Source: M0108 sp937862735
GTDB lineage: Bacteria; Pseudomonadota; Gammaproteobacteria; Chromatiales; Chromatiaceae
NCBI GenBank assembly: GCA_937862735.1
Contig: CALMDH010000113.1
Span: 1 to 10,701, forward strand
DNA length: 10,701 bases
Reading direction: 5' to 3'
Part shown: positions 6,039-10,701 of the stretch, in pieces
Numbering within the stretch: the first letter of the stretch is position 1
Layout of the letters: the number at the start of each line of letters is the position of its first letter
Notes under the pieces: model-generated
The model's database searches: none
What the model saw: only the letters and a program-made list of their open reading frames with translations
What the model was told of the DNA's origin: nothing
Position numbers and translations under genes: made by a program

Positions 6039-6323
6039 ATGGATACCGATGATGAATTTCGCCAGTACATCCTGGTGGCCGACGCCCTCCTGGAACAGGC
6101 CAGCCGGGAGCAACTGGTCGAAGCCCTGAAGCTTCTTGCCTTGAACATGGGGTATTTAGTGCAACGCTACGGTGACGTGCCCCAGGATTTACTACTGCGG
6201 ATGACCCAAGCCGAAACCCTGACGGATGAAACCCGGGACCTGGTAATTACCAGCATGCGTCATTTGCTGGGGCTTTTGGGCAGTGTCATGGCACAGGGGG
6301 TCGAAGATGAAACCCGCCATTAG
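6039..6323 (+). CDS. Small helical module protein, third paralogue (unknown function)
   Basis: A 94 aa protein predicted to be helical, soluble and without cysteines. It shares the core of the small partners at 2807 and 4201: ASREQLVEALKLLA at 21-34 and MGYLVQRYG at 37-45 align directly, and the C-terminal TSMRHLLGLLGSVM replaces ESRRAIVSALSSLM. Unlike those copies it has no zinc-ribbon protein upstream; instead its end overlaps the start of an exported nuclease gene by 17 nt. It may still serve the zinc-ribbon proteins in trans, or may have taken on another role. The ATG has no strong Shine-Dalgarno. Homology within the window is clear; function is unknown. Confidence 0.85.
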   Translation: MDTDDEFRQYILVADALLEQASREQLVEALKLLALNMGYLVQRYGDVPQDLLLRMTQAETLTDETRDLVITSMRHLLGLLGSVMAQGVEDETRH

Positions 6324-6786
6324 CCTTTTGTTGTTGGTACTTTTTCCGTTTGGTGTCTTTGCGGATACTCTGAACGGCAAAGTGGTGAAGATCACTGATG
6401 GCGATACGTTGGTGGTCTTGGATGCCGGGAACACCCAGCACAAGATTCGGCTGTCCGGCATCGACGCCCCTGAGTCTAACCAGCCCTTCGGCCAGCGCTC
6501 CAAGGAGGCCCTCAGCGCCCTGGTAGCCGGGCAATGGGTGGAGGTGGACTGGCATAAGCATGATCGTTATGGCCGCATCGTGGGCAAGGTGATCGCCCAG
6601 GGCAAGGACGTGAACCTGGCTCAAATCCGGATGGGGATGGCCTGGTGGTACCGCAAGTATGCCGATGAGCAATCCCGAGTGGATCAGGGGCTCTATGCGG
6701 CAGCGGAGGCCAAGGCCAGGATGACTGGAGTCGGGCTATGGAAGGACAAGGACCCCATCGCGCCTTGGGATTGGCGAAAGCGGTGA
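6307..6786 (+). CDS. Exported thermonuclease-family (SNase-like) nuclease
   Basis: A 159 aa protein of the staphylococcal nuclease family, which hydrolyses DNA and RNA with calcium. A Sec signal peptide covers about 1-19 (MKPAISLLLLVLFPFGVFA), so it acts in the periplasm or outside. Family motifs: TDGDT at 30-34 (D31/D33), IRLSGIDAPE with R48, D53 and E56, and DRYGR with R90, matching Arg35, Asp40, Glu43 and Arg87 of the S. aureus enzyme. An in-frame GTG at 6283 would add eight residues before the signal peptide; I prefer ATG 6307 because it starts a textbook leader and has AGGGGG 6 nt upstream. It overlaps the small helical gene by 17 nt and is likely co-transcribed with it. Possible roles are nutrient scavenging or clearing extracellular DNA. 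Confidence 0.93.
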   Translation: MKPAISLLLLVLFPFGVFADTLNGKVVKITDGDTLVVLDAGNTQHKIRLSGIDAPESNQPFGQRSKEALSALVAGQWVEVDWHKHDRYGRIVGKVIAQGKDVNLAQIRMGMAWWYRKYADEQSRVDQGLYAAAEAKARMTGVGLWKDKDPIAPWDWRKR

Positions 6787-6819
6787 ACCTGGTGATACCG
6801 CAAAGAAAGGCCCCTATGC

Positions 6820-6836
6820 AGAGTTTGCCAAACTCT
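6820..6836. repeat. Perfect 7-bp hairpin after the nuclease gene
   Basis: AGAGTTT-GCC-AAACTCT, a compact perfect inverted repeat 34 nt past the nuclease stop. It may end or stabilise that transcript, though no T-tract follows on the plus strand. Confidence 0.4.
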
Positions 6837-6887
6837 AGTCACAGATTGAGTCGGTTCGTCCTGGCTTGCTGACCACCGGATACGAAT

Positions 6888-7727
6888 ATGTTACACCATA
6901 GCTTTTCCCATATACCCTCGGTAGGCACTGCAACCGAGCAGCGCATTTGGGACAGTGGCATCTGTTCAATAGATGAATTCATCCAGACGCCCCCCGGGTT
7001 TCTTTCCAGAGCCAAGCAGGCCAAGATCACCGAACATGCCCATCTTTCTAAACGCCAGATCGAGATGGGACTGATTGATTACTTCTACCAAAATTTAGCC
7101 GCGAAAGAGCACTGGCGCATTTTCCGGGAGTTTCAGTCGTCCACCGTGTACCTGGATATTGAAACCACGGGCTTGGGTGGACCGGGCGATGTCATTACCA
7201 CCATTGCCCTGTACGATGGTCAACAGATCAAGCACTATGTCAATGGCGAAAACCTGAATGATTTTCCGCAAGCCATCCGGGATTATCAGGTGATCGTGAC
7301 TTACAACGGCAAAACCTTTGATATCCCGTTTATTGAAAATTATTTTGGCATCCGTCTCACGCAAGCCCACCTGGACCTGCGCTATATTCTCTCCAGTCTC
7401 GGCTATTCCGGGGGATTGAAGTCCTGTGAACGCCAGTTTGGCATTGGCCGCACGGGCAGTCTCGCGGAAGTGGATGGCTATTTCGCGGTACTGTTATGGA
7501 ACGATTACCGGAAGAAACGCAAAGTAAAATCCCTGGAAACGCTCCTCGCCTACAATATCGAAGACGTGCTGAATCTCGAATATCTGATGATTCAAGCCTA
7601 TAATCTGAAACTAGCGACGATTCCTTTGGCACTCAGCAAACTTAACATTCCCACCGCACCTCATAATCCCTTTGAAATTGATACCGCCACCGTCAATCGT
7701 CTCAAGTCCCAATACTATGGCTATTAA
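6888..7727 (+). CDS. RNase H-like fold exonuclease, YprB/RNase_H_2 type
   Basis: A 279 aa protein resembling the RNase_H_2 (YprB-type) family, DnaQ-like 3'-5' exonuclease relatives. The N-terminal ~40 residues (IPSVGTATEQRIWDSGICSIDEF) look like a helix-hairpin-helix DNA-binding element. The nuclease core carries likely metal ligands in the DEDDy pattern: D90 and E92 in YLDIETTG, D145 in VTYNGKTFDIPF, and D226 in AYNIEDVLNL with Y222 four residues earlier; D163 in HLDLRY is also conserved in the family. There is no signal peptide, so it is cytoplasmic. In Bacillus the YprB protein lies next to a helicase-like YprA; no helicase is present here. It is followed after 14 nt by the SEC-C gene, probably in one transcript. 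The physiological substrate is not known. Confidence 0.87.
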   Translation: MLHHSFSHIPSVGTATEQRIWDSGICSIDEFIQTPPGFLSRAKQAKITEHAHLSKRQIEMGLIDYFYQNLAAKEHWRIFREFQSSTVYLDIETTGLGGPGDVITTIALYDGQQIKHYVNGENLNDFPQAIRDYQVIVTYNGKTFDIPFIENYFGIRLTQAHLDLRYILSSLGYSGGLKSCERQFGIGRTGSLAEVDGYFAVLLWNDYRKKRKVKSLETLLAYNIEDVLNLEYLMIQAYNLKLATIPLALSKLNIPTAPHNPFEIDTATVNRLKSQYYGY

Positions 7728-7741
7728 GGACTATAAAAAAT

Positions 7742-8347
7742 ATGAAGTTGCATCGCAATGAGGTTTGTCCCTGCGGCAGCGGGGTGAAATACAAAAAGTG
7801 TTGTTACCCTGATCGGGCCAAGAACGCGGAGATCATCAGGGCGGCCGCCATGGCCACCTCTTGGGTGGAGTTGCGGGCAATACTCTCAACACCCGTTCCG
7901 GTGTATCGGCTCAAGGTAGCCTTGATCCAGATGAAGGGGATGATCATCGAGGAGGAGGTCTCACGCACGCTTGATATTGAGGGCAATGAAACCCTCTATG
8001 ATCTGCATCTTGCTATTCAAAAAGCCTTCCAGTGGGATAATGATCATATGTTCTCATTCTACACGGGAGGTAAGTTATTTGACCGGGCTCACGAGTATTC
8101 TGGAACTCCTCTCGGTGACCTCCTGATATCCGGAATCGGTCCTCCCGCCAAATCCGCAGCAGAAACGCAATTACGGGATTTGCATCTTCATCAAACGTCC
8201 AATATGTTGTATTTGTTTGACTTCGGTGATGAACTGGTTCACGAAGTTACTGTGGAAAGCATTCATGACAAGAAAGCGGACATGACCTTGCCGGCGGTGA
8301 TCAGTGCGGTCGGTACGCCGCCGCCGCAATATGAATATGTTGACTGA
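7742..8347 (+). CDS. SEC-C motif / plasmid pRiA4b ORF-3-like protein
   Basis: A 201 aa two-part protein. Residues 9-21 (CPCGSGVKYKKCC) are a SEC-C zinc motif, the element found at the SecA C-terminus that binds zinc and, in SecA, SecB and ribosomes. From about 55 it matches the pRiA4b ORF-3-like domain: YRLKVAL, a strand-rich first part, LYDLHLAIQKAFQWDNDHMFSF at 85-106 and LYLFDFGDELVHEVTVE at 156-172. No enzymatic activity is established for this domain. AAGGA at 7726-7730 is a plausible ribosome site. It is probably co-transcribed with the exonuclease gene 14 nt upstream, although a joint function is only a guess. Confidence 0.9.
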   Translation: MKLHRNEVCPCGSGVKYKKCCYPDRAKNAEIIRAAAMATSWVELRAILSTPVPVYRLKVALIQMKGMIIEEEVSRTLDIEGNETLYDLHLAIQKAFQWDNDHMFSFYTGGKLFDRAHEYSGTPLGDLLISGIGPPAKSAAETQLRDLHLHQTSNMLYLFDFGDELVHEVTVESIHDKKADMTLPAVISAVGTPPPQYEYVD

Positions 8348-8356
8348 CCCTTGGGT

Positions 8357-8447
8357 GCTGAACTAGAAATTCAGCTTATGGATCATTACCTCTGAAATTG
8401 AGGTTTACGGAGGAAATATTTAGCTGCTTCGCGGTGAAGCTATTTTT
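8357..8447 (+). terminator. Three consecutive hairpins, the last followed by a T-run
   Basis: The ~150-nt gap between the SEC-C gene and the next gene contains GCTGAA/TTCAGC (8357-8375), ACCTC/GAGGT (8388-8404) and GCTTC-GCGGT-GAAGC (8426-8440), the last followed by TATTTTT. The third is a plausible short intrinsic terminator for the upstream pair. The others could be RNA structure or chance. Confidence 0.4.
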
Positions 8448-8496
8448 CGATAATATTTCGTGACGCAACAAAAACAGGATAAATCCAGAAGTTACC

Positions 8497-9810
8497 ATGA
8501 ATTACGCTAGGTTAATAGGTTATGGTCTCATTGTCCTGCTGAATCTGGACATGATGGGGAACGTCCACGCCGCCGATGACTGCGTTCACTTTTCCCCAAA
8601 CATCAGCCGTGCCATTGAAGCTTTTACCGCCTCCATTCGTGGAGCGGAAGACTGTACCACCCGACTGACGGGCCAAGGCGATCTAAATAACAATGGCGTT
8701 ACGGATCAGATCGTCGTCTTTACCGTGGAAGGTTCATGCCCTGATGAAGCGGAGGAGTCCCCCGGGTCCTGTGGCAACCATTATGAAACCTATCTGCTGG
8801 CGTTCATGGGCCGGGACCAGGTACCTGGCACCCCACTTCAGATCGGGGGCAAGGACATTTTTCTCCCTGAGAGCGTTACCTTTGCCAAGGGCGTCATCCA
8901 AATTGACGGTTCCAAGTATGGCAAGCATGACCCTTCTTGTTGCCCCTCGGAAAAAAACCGCCAACACTACCGCCTAGAAGGGGAAAGCTTCGTGGTCGCA
9001 ACCGCTGACGGTCAACCACCAGCCAAACCGGCCAAGGGTATGACGGGCCACCTGATGGTTGAGGGTACCCCGGTGTCTTACCAACCCCAACCCGAAGTAA
9101 GCCCCCATGCCGTCGCGTTCGAGATGGAGAGCAAGGGCTATCGCAATGGCTACCTGCTCGACTGCCTGGAGCGCAAATATCTGTGGGTCAAAAATGTCGA
9201 CCTGCGCACGCACCAGGAAACCGGCAACCATACCGGCGCGGAATGGAAGTTGATGAGCGAAAAAAGCACCATCACCAACGCGGTATACGATGCGGTATGC
9301 CCGCAATTACTGGGTGCCAATGCCGCCGTTACCCCAACTGACTGTATCAGAACCGAACCCTATCTTCCTGCTGGCTGGTGTCAGCCTGGCCCGGCCGATA
9401 TAACAGGCTTGTGGTTGGAATATCAAGATAAAGTACCAGAGCCTTACCACATTACTGGCTGGTTTGACGAAAACTCAACAAAAGATCATGCCTGGATTCT
9501 TTATCGGCAAGATCGTAGCGCCTGGGGAATATTTGTATTTTTAATGGGGGATAAATCTTATACGCCCATCAAGTTTGGCGAGATTCCACTTGATTCCGCT
9601 AATGGTTTTCAGGAATATCATCTCACTGCCGCCAAACCGGGTGAGATTGTGACCGCTTGCGGAATAGGATTTTGGGATTGTGAACCCGATGAACCAGCAA
9701 AGGTCATATTGAAAACGAATGGCATCATCCAAGCGCCCTATGATAAGGGTGGCACAGTCCTTTGGTATTATCAGGCCGGGAAGTTTAAAGATGTGATGCT
9801 CGATGATTGA
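8497..9810 (+). CDS. Secreted/periplasmic protein of unknown function, 437 aa
   Basis: The first ~25 residues are a Sec signal peptide with probable cleavage after VHA. The N-terminal half has GDLNNNGVTD at 61-70, which fits a calcium-binding DxNxNGxxD loop (D62, N64, N66, D70), then a CG-N-H-YETYLLAF stretch and DPSCCPSEK at 145-153; this pattern recurs in uncharacterised periplasmic proteins. The C-terminal part (about 300-437) looks like a separate beta-rich domain, with HAWILYRQDRSAWGIFVFL, VTACGIGFWDCEPDEPAKV and a terminal WYYQAGKFKDVMLDD. Many cysteines suggest disulfides in an oxidising compartment. The next gene, 56 nt further, is also secreted. No enzyme motif was recognised, and function is unknown. 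Confidence 0.87.
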   Translation: MNYARLIGYGLIVLLNLDMMGNVHAADDCVHFSPNISRAIEAFTASIRGAEDCTTRLTGQGDLNNNGVTDQIVVFTVEGSCPDEAEESPGSCGNHYETYLLAFMGRDQVPGTPLQIGGKDIFLPESVTFAKGVIQIDGSKYGKHDPSCCPSEKNRQHYRLEGESFVVATADGQPPAKPAKGMTGHLMVEGTPVSYQPQPEVSPHAVAFEMESKGYRNGYLLDCLERKYLWVKNVDLRTHQETGNHTGAEWKLMSEKSTITNAVYDAVCPQLLGANAAVTPTDCIRTEPYLPAGWCQPGPADITGLWLEYQDKVPEPYHITGWFDENSTKDHAWILYRQDRSAWGIFVFLMGDKSYTPIKFGEIPLDSANGFQEYHLTAAKPGEIVTACGIGFWDCEPDEPAKVILKTNGIIQAPYDKGGTVLWYYQAGKFKDVMLDD

Positions 9811-9866
9811 AAAACGACGAGAGTGCAATTAGCTCTATTTTTGCTTTTAATAATTAAGAGAAAATC

Positions 9867-10565
9867 ATGATGGCTATTTCAAAAAATATGGTCGCAGTGA
9901 TCAGTTTTTCGTTGTTACTGTCTTTACTGGGTCTTTTCACGACAGCCAACGCCGCCAGCTTTGATTGCGCCAAGGCAACGACCTTGGTGGAGAATGCCAT
10001 CTGTAGTAATCCCGCATTGTCCGGTCTTGAGGATCAAATGGCTTCTCTTTACAGCCAGGCACTTGGTCAATCAGCCAACACCAAACAGTTTAAAGAAGAT
10101 CAACGTGCTTGGTTAAAAAAGCGCAATAATTGCCAGAGCGAGAGCTGTATTAAACAAGCTTATCAAGAGCGTTTATCGGTACTGAGATCATCTACCTCTA
10201 ACACCGCCATGCAGTCGCCCTCCCGACCCGGCGAATGCGTTACAACCAAGATCGTGGAAAAGAGTACCCGTTTTGAGGGTGCGATACCGGGTGAGTCCGG
10301 AGGTGAAATCCATGTTTCCCTTGCGAACAACATCGGGTTGTATTTAACTGATATTCCTCATCTCGCGCCGCATATCAATGCCAATGCTTACATGGCGCGG
10401 ACTCATGATTTTGCCAAAGGGGACAAGGTAAAACTATGCCTGCTCTCCCTACCGCAAGACTGTCCCCCTGGTGATGATCGGGGCAAGGTTTATTCAGTCA
10501 CCAATTTAAAAAATCAAATGTCTTTTACTGGTGTTGATGCCTGGCATCTTTGTGGAGGAGCATAG
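9867..10565 (+). CDS. LprI-family (DUF1311) secreted protein with extra C-terminal domain
   Basis: A 232 aa exported protein with a signal peptide to about 29 (cleavage near ANA). Residues 31-107 match the LprI/DUF1311 family: FDCAKATTLVENAICSNPAL, LYSQAL, then EDQRAWLKKRNNCQSESCIKQAYQERL, with C34/C46 and C89/C94 as likely disulfide cysteines. The founding member, mycobacterial LprI, is reported to inhibit lysozyme; for most relatives that role is untested. After a Ser-rich linker a second domain (about 122-232) begins GECV and ends CPPGDDRGKVYSVTNLK...HLCGGA, an arrangement I recall from other LprI-type proteins. Two ATG codons stand in tandem; the first is used here, the second is equally possible. 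A weak stem and TATTTTT at about 9820-9842 precede it. Confidence 0.9.
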   Translation: MMAISKNMVAVISFSLLLSLLGLFTTANAASFDCAKATTLVENAICSNPALSGLEDQMASLYSQALGQSANTKQFKEDQRAWLKKRNNCQSESCIKQAYQERLSVLRSSTSNTAMQSPSRPGECVTTKIVEKSTRFEGAIPGESGGEIHVSLANNIGLYLTDIPHLAPHINANAYMARTHDFAKGDKVKLCLLSLPQDCPPGDDRGKVYSVTNLKNQMSFTGVDAWHLCGGA

Positions 10566-10701
10566 CTGCGTCTTAGATAATTGGGGAAAATAAATAGAGT
10601 CTAACATTGGCATTTTGGTGGCGATGTTTGACTGCCAATATTAATTCGGCCTTGATCACAAATCCGCCCAAGACCGAGTGATGCGCTTGGTTATAGGCAT
10701 C
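10566..10701. other. Right-edge stretch without a supported gene
   Basis: The last 136 nt hold two imperfect or spaced inverted repeats: ATTGGCA/TGCCAAT (10606-10612 and 10633-10639) and TCGGCCTTG/CAAGACCGA (10646-10654 and 10669-10677, one mismatch). A minus-strand frame stays open from the edge to a stop at 10573-10575 and could be the tail of a gene beginning outside the window, but 42 codons without a stop is not strong evidence. Confidence 0.3.

Noticed and set aside
6283..6306. GTG at 6283 as start of the nuclease
   Set aside because: It would put eight polar residues before a normal signal peptide; ATG 6307 has a well-spaced AGGGGG and begins the leader cleanly.
1..10701. CRISPR arrays, tRNA or rRNA genes
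   Set aside because: No regularly spaced direct repeats, cloverleaf-like segments or rRNA-like stretches were seen when reading both strands.

Overview
The window looks like chromosomal DNA from a gammaproteobacterium-like Gram-negative organism. The basis is an iron superoxide dismutase close to the E. coli SodB type but with a twin-arginine leader, several Sec-exported periplasmic proteins (an LprI-type protein among them), strong AGGAGG ribosome binding sites, and an IS66-type insertion sequence. The species cannot be named from sequence alone. The host genes have moderate GC, whereas the insertion sequence at the left is visibly GC-rich.

Layout. (1) 1-1884: the 3' end of a plus-strand gene cut by a complete IS66-family element at 107-1800. 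The element has 18-bp terminal inverted repeats with one mismatch and a perfect 8-bp target duplication, and carries a single minus-strand transposase. Joining the flanks restores an open frame related to the next two large genes. (2) 1996-4521: two tandem copies of an overlapping gene pair. In each, a ~270-290 aa protein with an N-terminal four-cysteine zinc ribbon resembling that of ribosomal protein bL32 is followed by a ~94-106 aa helical protein whose start lies inside the end of the large gene. No named family was recognised for either partner. (3) 4579-5929: two minus-strand genes, a 173 aa protein (possibly CRR6-domain-like) and a Tat-exported Fe-superoxide dismutase. (4) 6039-6786: a third paralogue of the small helical protein, overlapping an exported thermonuclease-family nuclease. 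(5) 6888-8347: an RNase H-like (YprB/RNase_H_2-type) exonuclease and a SEC-C/pRiA4b ORF-3-like protein, 14 nt apart. (6) 8497-10565: two secreted proteins, a 437 aa cysteine-containing protein of unknown function and an LprI-family protein with an extra C-terminal domain. (7) 10566-10701: no convincing gene.

The most interesting content is the repeated zinc-ribbon/small-protein module: two intact pairs, a third large paralogue disrupted by the IS, and a third small paralogue that has moved next to a nuclease gene. Repeated pairing with translational coupling suggests that the two proteins act together. Their function is unknown, and the sequence supports only hypotheses, such as nucleic-acid or ribosome association through the zinc ribbon.
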